Position numbers and translations under genes: made by a program. From positions 1 to 9,230 of the forward strand of contig CALCHQ010000028.1 of NCBI GenBank assembly GCA_937901085.1: a stretch of 9,230 nt of DNA, written 5' to 3'. Positions 1 through 6,159 of the stretch are shown here, one piece after another (position 1 is the first letter of the stretch; the number at the start of each line of letters is the position of its first letter). Below the pieces are notes generated by a model. The model was not told the origin of the DNA. It searched no databases and worked only from the letters and a program-made list of their open reading frames with translations. This DNA comes from an uncultured Verrucomicrobiales bacterium. GTDB lineage: Bacteria; Verrucomicrobiota; Verrucomicrobiia; Verrucomicrobiales; Akkermansiaceae.

Positions 1-244
1 AGGGGAGCAGGTTCACGGCACGAGCACGGCGGATTTCGCGCGTGATCTTGCGGTGCATCTTGGCGGACACGCCCGTGACGCGGCGGGGAAGAATCTTGCC
101 GGTCTCAGACGTGAACTTGGAAAGGAATTCCGGGTTGCACATGTCCACGGCGCCTGCGGGAATGTCGATGCGGCGGCGGGGCATGGTCTTGTTGCAGGTG
201 CGGAAACGGATACGGCGTTCGACGCTCTTGAATTCGGTCATCAT
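1..244 (-). CDS. rpsR: 30S ribosomal protein S18 (bS18), C-terminal end cut by window edge
   Basis: Structural protein of the small ribosomal subunit platform, which binds 16S rRNA next to S6. The 81 visible residues carry the S18 signature: basic N-terminus (ERRIRFRTCNK), the segment ILPRRVTGVSAK at residues 51-62 and the basic helix ending RRARAVNLLP. S18 proteins normally end one or a few residues after LLP, so almost the whole gene is present; the stop lies beyond base 1. Two tandem ATG codons (244 and 241) make the exact start ambiguous by one residue. No Shine-Dalgarno sequence precedes it. Two Cys (C17, C36) are present. It is the third gene of a minus-strand run behind the DksA-like gene and rpmG, 26 nt after the rpmG stop. 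Identity is near certain from the sequence. Confidence 0.95.
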   Translation of the reverse strand, partial: MMTEFKSVERRIRFRTCNKTMPRRRIDIPAGAVDMCNPEFLSKFTSETGKILPRRVTGVSAKMHRKITREIRRARAVNLLP

Positions 245-270
245 AATCGTATAGAAGTGCGTTAGGAGGT

Positions 271-444
271 TTAGCGCATCTCGCGGTGCAGAGTGCGGCG
301 CTTCAGGTAGGGGTTGAACTTAACCTTCTCCAGACGGCCGGGCGTGCGCTGGCTCTTCTTGTTGCGGGTGGTCACGTAACGGGAAGGGGTCTTACCCTCG
401 GCCTTGGCCTCCGTGCATTCCAGAATGATAATATCTCTAGGCAT
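271..444 (-). CDS. rpmG: 50S ribosomal protein L33 (bL33), zinc-free form
   Basis: Small large-subunit ribosomal protein located near the tRNA exit site. The 57-residue product starts MPRDIIILEC and has the L33 core YVTTRNKK followed by RTPGRLEKVKFNP and the C-terminal LKRRTLHRE. Zinc-binding L33 forms carry two CxxC-like pairs; here only C10 remains (CTEA in place of CTEC, and FNPY where the second pair would be), so this is a C-minus paralogue type. Start is the only Met before the family core. A longer reading upstream would run into the DksA-like gene. No Shine-Dalgarno is visible. It lies 37 nt after the DksA-like stop and 26 nt before rpsR, so co-transcription is likely. Confidence 0.95.
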   Translation of the reverse strand: MPRDIIILECTEAKAEGKTPSRYVTTRNKKSQRTPGRLEKVKFNPYLKRRTLHREMR

Positions 445-481
445 AATTGCGAATTGTTGACTTGCGGGCGCACATTTTACA

Positions 482-1150
482 CTATTCGTCGCTTTCGTCA
501 AGAGAAATCGCATTTTCCATGTCATTTTGTAGGTCAGCGTACCCGACATGGTCCTGTTTTTTGGCTCTGTAATTGGCGTAGGAGCCATATTTCTTCTCGT
601 ATTCCTCCTGGCACTTTACGGTGAGACGGCAGAACGGACGCACCTGGAGACGCTTTTTGGGAATGGGGTCGAGGGAGATTTCGCAGATGCCGTAGGTGCC
701 GCGGCGGATGCGTTCCAGGGCGGCATCAATTTCAAAAATCTGCTCGCGGTCCTTGTCGAGCAGGCGGATGGTGAGGTCTCGCACTTCTGCTTCGCTGCCA
801 GCATCACCAATGTGCTGGCCGGAGGAGGAGGCGACATTGGAGGCACCGCTGCGCAGGTGGTCGCGTGTCACATTCTGCATGTTGGGCAGCAGTTCATCGC
901 GCAGATTCTGGAGAGCCAGCTTCTGTTCCTGCAGGAACTGCGGCCATTCCGGGTCAGCCTTCAGCAGCGCCAGCGTTTCCTTGAGCTTCTTGACGCGGGC
1001 CTTTTCTTCGGCCGTCAGCGTTTCGCGCACCTGGGGCTTCTTGGCCGCAGCGGGTGCATCTTCCTTGGCGGCGCTTCTGGCGGGCGCTTTCTTTTTTGTA
1101 TCAGCCGTAGCCTTTGTCTCCTTGCTTGTCGTTTTCTTGGTCGTAGCCAT
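482..1150 (-). CDS. TraR/DksA-family regulator with degenerate zinc finger and Lys/Ala-rich N-terminal tail
   Basis: A 222-residue protein. Residues 1-45 are a low-complexity Lys/Ala/Thr tail (KKTTSKETKAT, then AAAKKP), residues 50-150 are largely helical with heptad-like spacing as in the DksA coiled coil, and residues 151-181 match the DksA finger (GTYGICEIS, then PIPKKRLQVRPF). DksA proteins bind RNA polymerase through the secondary channel and alter initiation, often with ppGpp. Aligned without gaps from the GYC/GIC position, E. coli tip residue D74 falls on D116 here, while A76 falls on G118 and D71 on H113. Of the four zinc Cys only the first (C156) and last (C180) remain; the others are S159 and T177, with an extra C174. 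Start chosen at MATTKK: upstream in-frame Met codons give no family sequence and run into malQ. A weak GAAAG lies about 6 nt upstream of the ATG. It leads rpmG and rpsR. The family call is firm; function as a ppGpp co-regulator is inference. Confidence 0.9.
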   Translation of the reverse strand: MATTKKTTSKETKATADTKKKAPARSAAKEDAPAAAKKPQVRETLTAEEKARVKKLKETLALLKADPEWPQFLQEQKLALQNLRDELLPNMQNVTRDHLRSGASNVASSSGQHIGDAGSEAEVRDLTIRLLDKDREQIFEIDAALERIRRGTYGICEISLDPIPKKRLQVRPFCRLTVKCQEEYEKKYGSYANYRAKKQDHVGYADLQNDMENAISLDESDE

Positions 1151-1219
1151 ATAATCTTTCGCGTAAGTTGCTTGAAATCGGGCACCGCAGCGAGCGGCAT
1201 AAATGATTTGTCTGCTACT

Positions 1220-1248
1220 ACCATAACTGGAAGGAAAATTCAAGTAAA
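1220..1248 (-). promoter_or_regulatory. Possible promoter of the DksA-like/rpmG/rpsR operon
   Basis: On the minus strand, TTTACT (1248-1243) and TATGGT (1225-1220) are separated by 17 nt, each matching four of six consensus bases. It would give a leader of about 60 nt before the ATG at 1150. Other AT-rich combinations in this gap are possible, so this is only a candidate. Confidence 0.25.
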
Positions 1249-1295
1249 TTCTGCTAAATGGTAGCATAATTCCGCGTATTGGAGAGGAATATTTC

Positions 1296-1321
1296 AAAAA
1301 AGCCCCTATATAGGCGGCTTT
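1296..1321 (-). terminator. Terminator-like hairpin in the divergent gap, oriented toward the DksA-like gene
   Basis: Read on the minus strand, AAAGCC and GGCTTT flank the perfect palindrome CCTATATAGG with one bulged G, and the stem runs straight into six T residues (the A-run at 1296-1301 on the plus strand). This has the form of an intrinsic terminator for leftward transcription. No gene ends here: the flanking genes are divergent. It could stop antisense transcripts from malQ, or act as an attenuator in a long leader of the DksA-like operon. On the plus strand the tail is only TTTCT, a poor terminator. Confidence 0.5.
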
Positions 1322-1325
1322 CTCA

Positions 1326-1354
1326 TTGCGCCAGCCTGCAGACTCTGCTATGAT
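1326..1354 (+). promoter_or_regulatory. Promoter of malQ (sigma70 type, extended -10)
   Basis: A -35 element TTGCGC (1326-1331), a 17-nt spacer and a -10 element TATGAT (1349-1354) preceded by TGC, giving an extended -10. Transcription would start near 1361, only about 2 nt before the malQ ATG at 1363. The same -35 hexamer recurs before the DUF4492 gene. Confidence 0.6.
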
Positions 1355-1362
1355 GCCATGCC

Positions 1363-3084
1363 ATGGTGATGGAACGGAAAACGGGCGTGCTGCTCCCGCT
1401 TTTTTCTTTACGGAGGGCAGGTGATGCCGGTATCGGCGACCTTGCCGCTCTGGAGGAGTGGATTGACTGGGCGGCATCGCATGGGGTCGGCTTTCTGCAG
1501 CTGCTGCCGGTGAATGCCCTGGGTGAGGATGAGGCGCCCTCTCCCTATTCCGCCATCAGCTCGGTGGCGCTGGAGCCTCTTTATCTGTCTCTGGAGCGTA
1601 TTCCCGGCATGCCACTGGAACGTCCGCCCTATCCTGCGAATCTGCCGCCGCTGCAATGGCCGGGGGGGCGCGACCTGGTGGATTATGCCCGCGTGCGCAC
1701 CTACAAACGCTACTGGTTCCGCCAGGCCTGGGCTCATTTCCAGTACGATGCAGATATGGAAGCGCTGCGTGCCGAATTTGAGGCGTGGGTACAGAAGCAG
1801 GGCCGCTGGCTGGATGATTTCACCACCTTTTATGTGGCCAGCTTCGCTTTCGGCACGATTGCCTGGTGGCTGTGGCCGGAGCAGAACACCGATGTGGTGC
1901 GCCGCCTGGTGAATGAGGGCGCCGAGTCCCGCGGGCAGAAGCGCTACCAGCAATGGCTGCAATGGCTTTGTGCGCGCGAATGGGCCGGAGTGCGCGCCCT
2001 GGCCGATGAGAAGGGGGTACTACTCATGGGCGATGTCCCCATCGGTGTCTCGGTGGCCAGCGCCGATGTGTTTTTTGAACGCTACCTCTTTGATATGGAC
2101 TGGAGCGGCGGGGCCCCGGCCGAGGGGAATTTTGCCGATGATCCCTTTACGGCCAAATGGGGGCAGAACTGGGGCATTCCTCTCTACCGCTGGGATGTGA
2201 TGGAACGCGATGGCTACGCCTGGTGGAGCCGTCGAATCCGCAAACTGTCGGAGCTGTTCTCCATGTACCGTATTGACCACATTCTGGGCTTCTACCGCAT
2301 TTATGCCTTTCCTTGGATGCCGGAGCGCAACGCGGAATTCCTGCCGCTGGATGCCGATGAGGCTGCCTCCCGCTGCGGCGGGAGGAGACCGGGATTCCGC
2401 CCGCATGGAGACTGGACGGAGCAGGAACGGCGCGATAATCTGGCACGTGGCGATTACCTGCTGCGCCAGTTGCTCAAGGCAGCGCCCGGTATGCGGGTGG
2501 TGGGCGAGGACCTGGGTTGCGTGCCCGATTACGTGCGCCCGGATTTATCCTGCCTGCGTATTGCCGGATTCAAGATTCCGCATTGGGAGATTACCCCCAC
2601 GCAGCAGATTGCGCGGGGCGAAAGCTATAACCCCTGTTCCTTTGCCACTTACGCCACGCACGACTTCCCGCCCCTGTGCAACGACTGGAATGACTGGGTG
2701 GAGGCTGTTCAGGAAGCCTGCTCCATGGTCGGCGACCCCTCCCTCGCGCCTGATGTGCGCCGTGCCATCCGGCAGAAGGGCTGCGACTGTGCGCGTGTGC
2801 TGTGCTGGCTGGGTGATTTTGCCGGCTTGCCTCACCATGACTGTATGGTGGCCTGGCACCAGGGTATCAAAGAAGCGCTCGTCCGGGCGCTGCTGCAATG
2901 CAACTCGGCCTATGCAGCCCTGATGTGGACGGAGTTGTTCGATATTCCTGTGCGGCTGAATACGCCGGGAACCGAGGGCGGGACGAACTGGCGGCCCCGC
3001 ATGCCGTTCACGGCAGCTGAAGCTGCACAGATGGAGCAAAGCGCCTGGCTCAGGCAGCTTTCGGTTGCGGCCGGGCGTGCCTGA
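1363..3084 (+). CDS. malQ: 4-alpha-glucanotransferase (amylomaltase / disproportionating enzyme, GH77)
   Basis: Cytoplasmic enzyme that transfers alpha-1,4-glucan segments between maltodextrins, releasing glucose and building chains for phosphorylase or glycogen metabolism. The 573 residues show the GH77 landmarks in order: N-terminal GVLLPLFSLR and GIGDL (residues 8-27), LQLLPVN (46-51), GDVPIGVS (223-230), RIDH with the catalytic nucleophile D305, GEDLG with the acid/base E382, THD with the third carboxylate D434, and the C-terminal NTPGT...NWR.R segment (533-546). Length is close to the plant DPE1/amylomaltase type (about 500-580) and lacks the extra N-terminal domain of E. coli MalQ. THDF replaces the commoner THDN. 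The start is open between ATG 1363, GTG 1366 and ATG 1369; no Shine-Dalgarno is present and the promoter suggests a leaderless mRNA. No terminator follows, so read-through into the cyd cluster is possible. Confidence 0.97.
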   Translation: MVMERKTGVLLPLFSLRRAGDAGIGDLAALEEWIDWAASHGVGFLQLLPVNALGEDEAPSPYSAISSVALEPLYLSLERIPGMPLERPPYPANLPPLQWPGGRDLVDYARVRTYKRYWFRQAWAHFQYDADMEALRAEFEAWVQKQGRWLDDFTTFYVASFAFGTIAWWLWPEQNTDVVRRLVNEGAESRGQKRYQQWLQWLCAREWAGVRALADEKGVLLMGDVPIGVSVASADVFFERYLFDMDWSGGAPAEGNFADDPFTAKWGQNWGIPLYRWDVMERDGYAWWSRRIRKLSELFSMYRIDHILGFYRIYAFPWMPERNAEFLPLDADEAASRCGGRRPGFRPHGDWTEQERRDNLARGDYLLRQLLKAAPGMRVVGEDLGCVPDYVRPDLSCLRIAGFKIPHWEITPTQQIARGESYNPCSFATYATHDFPPLCNDWNDWVEAVQEACSMVGDPSLAPDVRRAIRQKGCDCARVLCWLGDFAGLPHHDCMVAWHQGIKEALVRALLQCNSAYAALMWTELFDIPVRLNTPGTEGGTNWRPRMPFTAAEAAQMEQSAWLRQLSVAAGRA

Positions 3085-3113
3085 ATCGCGGCTGATATGG
3101 GCTGATTTTGAGC

Positions 3114-3141
3114 TTGCGCGAATGAGGAGTTTGTCTATAAT
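3114..3141 (+). promoter_or_regulatory. Promoter of the DUF4492-cydA-cydB cluster
   Basis: TTGCGC (3114-3119), a 16-nt spacer and a perfect TATAAT (3136-3141). The expected start, about 7 nt after the -10, falls on the A of the ATG at 3148, implying a leaderless transcript. A GAGGAG at 3124-3129 lies between the two hexamers, about 18 nt from the ATG, too far to act as a ribosome binding site and outside the predicted mRNA. No FNR-like palindrome (TTGAT-N4-ATCAA) was found nearby, so oxygen control is not visible. Confidence 0.65.
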
Positions 3142-3147
3142 CAGGCT

Positions 3148-3360
3148 ATGCTTCCGGGCAGAATAGTGAAATTCTATGTGGATGGCTTCCGCAGCATGAC
3201 GCTGGGGCGCACGCTGTGGTGCATTATTCTGCTGAAGCTCTTTATCATGTTTGTGGTGCTGAAAACTTTTTTCTTTCCGGCGTATCTGCGGGGCAGTGAG
3301 CAGGAAAAGGTGGAGGCTGTTTCCGCAGAACTGACTGACCGCGTATCAATAGAACAATAA
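3148..3360 (+). CDS. DUF4492 small membrane protein, likely cytochrome bd accessory subunit
   Basis: A 70-residue protein matching the DUF4492 family as I remember it: FYVDGFRSMTLG(R/K)TLW, then a hydrophobic helix (about residues 21-45, containing IILLKLFIMFVVLK) and FFFPAYL. The N-terminus is short and basic, the C-terminal 20 residues are acidic and helical (EQEKVEAVSAEL). One transmembrane segment is expected, with two Lys (K30, K39) inside or at its end. DUF4492 genes commonly sit directly before cydA in Bacteroidota. Its size and position recall CydX/CydH-type small subunits that stabilise bd oxidase, but a structural role is inference. The stop is 4 nt before the cydA ATG, so the genes are co-transcribed and probably translationally linked. 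M1 is the only Met before the family core; a GTG at codon 7 is an unlikely alternative. Confidence 0.85.
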   Translation: MLPGRIVKFYVDGFRSMTLGRTLWCIILLKLFIMFVVLKTFFFPAYLRGSEQEKVEAVSAELTDRVSIEQ

Positions 3361-3364
3361 TAGT

Positions 3365-4912
3365 ATGGATACCATTGATTCGTCTCTTGTCGATTGGTCG
3401 CGCGCGCAATTTGCGCTTACGGCCATGTACCATTGGATATTTGTGCCGCTCACCCTGGGGCTGGGCGTGGTGATGGCCATCATGGAAACGCTCTATGTGC
3501 GTACCGGCCGTGAGTTCTGGAAACAGACGGCACGGTTCTGGATGAAGCTCTTCGGCATCAACTTCGCCATGGGCGTGGCCACCGGCATTATTCTGGAGTT
3601 CGAGTTCGGTACGAACTGGAGCAACTACAGCTGGTTCGTGGGGGATATCTTCGGCGCTCCTCTGGCCATTGAGGGCATTGTCGCTTTCTTCATGGAATCC
3701 ACCTTCATTGCCATCATGTACTTTGGTTGGAACAAAGTGAGCAAGGGCGCGCATCTGGCCTCCACCTGGCTCACCATCATCGGCGCCACACTTTCGGCTT
3801 GGTGGATTCTCGTGGCCAATGCCTGGATGCAGTATCCTGTGGGCATGGAGTTCAATCCTGATACCGTACGAAATGAAATGGTGGATTTTGCTGCCGTGGC
3901 GCTTTCTCCGGTGGCGGTGGTGAAGTTCTGCCACACTGTCACTTCCTCCTGGGTTCTGGGGGCCATGTTTGTGGTGGGCGTGAGCTGCTGGTATATGCTG
4001 CGTGGCCTCCATACCGATTTTGCCAGAGCAAGTATCCGGGTTGCCTGCTGGTTTGGTCTGGTGGCGGCGCTACTTACCGCGTACACCGGCCACAAGAGCG
4101 GTCGGGATATCGCGCTGCACCAGCCCATGAAGCTGGCCGCTGCCGAAGGCCTTTATGAGGGTGGCACCAGCCAGGGGCTGGTGCTGGGTGGCGTACTCAC
4201 CCCCGGTGTGGACTGGGCTGCACCGGCGGAGCTGGACCGGTTCCTCTTCCATGTGGAAATGCCCTGTGCGCTTTCATTCCTGGCCACGCATGAGTGGGAT
4301 GGCTATGTACCCGGCATCCGCAACCTGCTGGAGGGCGGCTACCTGCTGCCGGAGGGCGGGGTGGCGCTCTCTGCCGAGGAGAAAATGCAGCGCGGCCGCA
4401 CCGCCATTGCTGCCCTCGCCACCTATCGCACCACCCGCGATGCCACGGAAAAGCAGGCTGCGCTGGAAACGCTGCGGGCAAATTTCGACTGCTTCGGCTA
4501 TGGATACCTCAAATCCCCGGCAGATTTAGTACCCAATGTACCCCTGACTTTCTACAGCTTCCGCATCATGGTGATACTGGGCGGCTATTTCCTGGCGCTT
4601 TTTGCCGGGCTGCTCCTGCTGGGTAAGTATATTTTGCGTTGGAAATGGGCGCTGCTGGCGATTGCACTCACCACACCTCTGGCATGGCTGGCCAGCCAGG
4701 CGGGCTGGGTGGTGGCCGAGGTGGGGCGCCAGCCCTGGGCCATTCAGGGCCTGCTCCCGAATGTAGCCGCTATTTCCCGGCTGGATGTGGGCTCGGTACA
4801 GACCACGTTCTTCCTCTTCCTGGTCTTGTTTACCCTTCTGCTGGTGGCAGAAGTGAGCATCATGGCGCGAGCCCTTGCTACTGGCCCTGAAACCGATAAC
4901 GCTCCTGCATAA
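3365..4912 (+). CDS. cydA: Cytochrome bd quinol oxidase subunit I (CydA), long Q-loop type
   Basis: Inner-membrane subunit that carries haems b558, b595 and d, oxidises quinol and reduces O2 to water with high affinity. The 515 residues keep the known ligands (E. coli numbers in brackets): H23 (H19, b595 side), E103 and E111 (E99, E107; in APLAIEG and FFMEST), H190 (H186, b558), M402 (M393, b558) with R400 (R391) in FRIM, and E452 (E445) just before GRQPW. The quinol-binding loop motif PMKLAAAEG gives K256 and E261 (K252, E257). The stretch from H190 to M402 is 212 residues, against 207 in E. coli CydA, so the Q-loop is the long form rather than the short Bacillus-type one. Several hydrophobic helices match the family's nine. 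No Shine-Dalgarno precedes the ATG. The stop is 2 nt before cydB. No cydDC genes are in the window. Confidence 0.98.
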   Translation: MDTIDSSLVDWSRAQFALTAMYHWIFVPLTLGLGVVMAIMETLYVRTGREFWKQTARFWMKLFGINFAMGVATGIILEFEFGTNWSNYSWFVGDIFGAPLAIEGIVAFFMESTFIAIMYFGWNKVSKGAHLASTWLTIIGATLSAWWILVANAWMQYPVGMEFNPDTVRNEMVDFAAVALSPVAVVKFCHTVTSSWVLGAMFVVGVSCWYMLRGLHTDFARASIRVACWFGLVAALLTAYTGHKSGRDIALHQPMKLAAAEGLYEGGTSQGLVLGGVLTPGVDWAAPAELDRFLFHVEMPCALSFLATHEWDGYVPGIRNLLEGGYLLPEGGVALSAEEKMQRGRTAIAALATYRTTRDATEKQAALETLRANFDCFGYGYLKSPADLVPNVPLTFYSFRIMVILGGYFLALFAGLLLLGKYILRWKWALLAIALTTPLAWLASQAGWVVAEVGRQPWAIQGLLPNVAAISRLDVGSVQTTFFLFLVLFTLLLVAEVSIMARALATGPETDNAPA

Positions 4913-4914
4913 CG

Positions 4915-6036
4915 ATGAACGATATTTCCTTACTCCAACATTACTGGTGGTTCCTGGTATCTCTGCTGGGGGCGCTGCTCGTCTTCCTTATGTTTGTGCA
5001 GGGCGGGCAGTCACTCATCTGGACTCTCGGCAGGACAGAGGAACACCGCCGCATGCTCCTGCTGGCTACCGGGCGCAAGTGGGAACTCACCTTTACCACC
5101 CTGGTCACCTTCGGCGGGGCGTTCTTTGCTTCGTTCCCTCTTTTTTACAGCACCAGCTTCGGCGGTGCGTACTGGGTGTGGACGCTCATTCTGCTCTGCT
5201 TTGTGCTGCAGGCTGTTTCGTATGAATTTCAGCTCAAGCGCAGCAACTTGCTCGGCATGAATACCTATCGCGCATTCCTTTTCCTGAACGGCGTGCTTGG
5301 CCCGCTGCTCATCGGTACAGCCGTGGGTACTTTCTTTACCGGGGCCGAGTTTGTGGTCGATCAACTGGCTGTCACCAACCCCACCATGCCGGTGATTTCC
5401 CGCTGGGCAAATCCGCTGCATGGGCTGGAAGCTGCCCTGGTGCCGCAGAACCTGCTGCTGGGCATCAGCGTGTTCCTGCTCACCCGCCTGCTGGCCTGCC
5501 TGTATTTTCTGGGCTGCATGGCTGATGCGGAGCTGCGTGAAACCTGCCGCCGCCGCCTGTGGATGGAGGGGGCTTTCTTCCTCCTTTTCTTCCTGACATG
5601 GCTGGGCTACTGGCTGACTTCCACCGGCTTTGGCTATATACCCGAAAACGGCATGGTGTACCTGCAGGAATATAAGTACCTGCATAATCTGCTGAATATG
5701 CCTGCTGTGGCTGTGGTGTTGCTGCTGGGGGTGGTGCTTGTGCTGGCTGGCCTGGTGCTGGGCTTGCGTGGCTGGGGCAAGGCGTTCTGGCTGGCAGGTC
5801 CGGGAAGCGTGCAGACCGTGCTGGCGCTGCTGCTTTGCGCCGGGTGGAACAATACGTCCTACTACCCCTCCGTGGCCGATTTGCAGAGTTCGCTTACCAT
5901 TGAGAACAGTTCATCGAGTCTGTTTACCCTTAAGACCATGACTATTGTCTCCTTCCTCATTCCCTTTGTGCTGGCCTACATTGCCTGGGCCTGGCGGGCG
6001 CTGGATAAGACTCCGATTACCTCTGATGAGGTCTGA
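4915..6036 (+). CDS. cydB: Cytochrome bd quinol oxidase subunit II (CydB)
   Basis: Second large membrane subunit of the bd oxidase, paired with CydA in the inner membrane. The 373 residues show the CydB pattern: WW at 11-12, then the first-helix motif, GRKWELTFTTLV (53-64), FASFPLFYS (71-79), a run of long hydrophobic helices, and near the C-terminus WNNTSYYPS (311-319) with SLTIENSSSS (326-335). Compared with E. coli, the TM1 acid of GFD (D29) is a glutamine here (FVQGGQ, Q29), and the acid of HWDGN (D58) is kept as E57; I recall similar VQGGQ forms in Bacteroidota-type CydB. The ATG begins 2 nt after the cydA stop, with no Shine-Dalgarno, which suggests translational coupling. Transcription probably ends at the hairpin starting 24 nt after the stop. 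Confidence 0.97.
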   Translation: MNDISLLQHYWWFLVSLLGALLVFLMFVQGGQSLIWTLGRTEEHRRMLLLATGRKWELTFTTLVTFGGAFFASFPLFYSTSFGGAYWVWTLILLCFVLQAVSYEFQLKRSNLLGMNTYRAFLFLNGVLGPLLIGTAVGTFFTGAEFVVDQLAVTNPTMPVISRWANPLHGLEAALVPQNLLLGISVFLLTRLLACLYFLGCMADAELRETCRRRLWMEGAFFLLFFLTWLGYWLTSTGFGYIPENGMVYLQEYKYLHNLLNMPAVAVVLLLGVVLVLAGLVLGLRGWGKAFWLAGPGSVQTVLALLLCAGWNNTSYYPSVADLQSSLTIENSSSSLFTLKTMTIVSFLIPFVLAYIAWAWRALDKTPITSDEV

Positions 6037-6060
6037 GACCAGTCTTTCGACCAACGGGAG

Positions 6061-6099
6061 AATATCGTTCAGACTCTGACGAGTCTGAACGATATTTTT
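6061..6099 (+). terminator. Strong intrinsic terminator after cydB
   Basis: A perfect 16-bp stem, AATATCGTTCAGACTC (6061-6076) with GAGTCTGAACGATATT (6081-6096), loop TGAC, followed by T residues to 6099. It begins 24 nt after the cydB stop. The stem is AT-rich at its base and GC-poor for a terminator, and its right arm ends in the 9-mer AACGATATT that is then repeated twice downstream, so it may also be the first unit of a repeat element. Confidence 0.75.
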
Positions 6100-6159
6100 G
6101 CCGCTGGCAAAAACGATATTAAGGTTTCGCCGTAACGATATTCGCACCGGTGGTGCGAA
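6088..6159 (+). repeat. Chain of small hairpins separated by the 9-mer AACGATATT
   Basis: AACGATATT occurs at 6088-6096, 6112-6120 and 6134-6142, with its reverse complement at 6061-6069. Between or after the copies sit three different small hairpins: TTTTTGCC/GGCAAAAA with loop GCT (6095-6113); TTAAGG/CCGTAA with loop TTTCG and one A-G mismatch (6119-6135); and TTCGCACC/GGTGCGAA with loop GGT (6141-6159). Hairpin sequences differ but the spacer is exact, and each stem borrows the outer TT or AA of its neighbouring 9-mers. The chain ends at a G-rich tract (6160-6170). I do not recognise a named family. It could be an extragenic repeat or a structured RNA in the cydB 3' end or the permease 5' end. 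Confidence 0.7.

Noticed and set aside
264..269. AGGAGG on the plus strand, a perfect Shine-Dalgarno sequence
   Set aside because: It lies in the rpmG-rpsR gap, where both genes are on the minus strand, so the coding strand reads CCTCCT. No credible plus-strand gene starts after it.
548..1264. 238-residue plus-strand open frame opposite the DksA-like gene
   Set aside because: It is the antisense of a clear DksA-family coding region, has low-complexity composition and no recognisable family.
482..1477. 331-residue version of the DksA-like protein starting inside malQ
   Set aside because: The extra 109 N-terminal residues show no family sequence, cross the intergenic hairpin and overlap the malQ coding region; MATTKK at 1150 is the natural start.
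3086..3121. Hairpin TCGCGGCT/AGC-TTG-CGCGA after malQ as a terminator
   Set aside because: The stem has a 3-nt bulge and a 17-nt loop and no T-run follows; its right arm overlaps the cyd -35 element.
3245..4012. 255-residue minus-strand open frame opposite DUF4492/cydA
   Set aside because: His/Pro/Glu-rich antisense translation of conserved membrane protein genes; it spans two genes and has no family features.
5011..5685. 224-residue minus-strand open frame opposite cydB
   Set aside because: Gln/Ala/Glu-rich shadow of CydB helices; the plus-strand frame carries all conserved residues.
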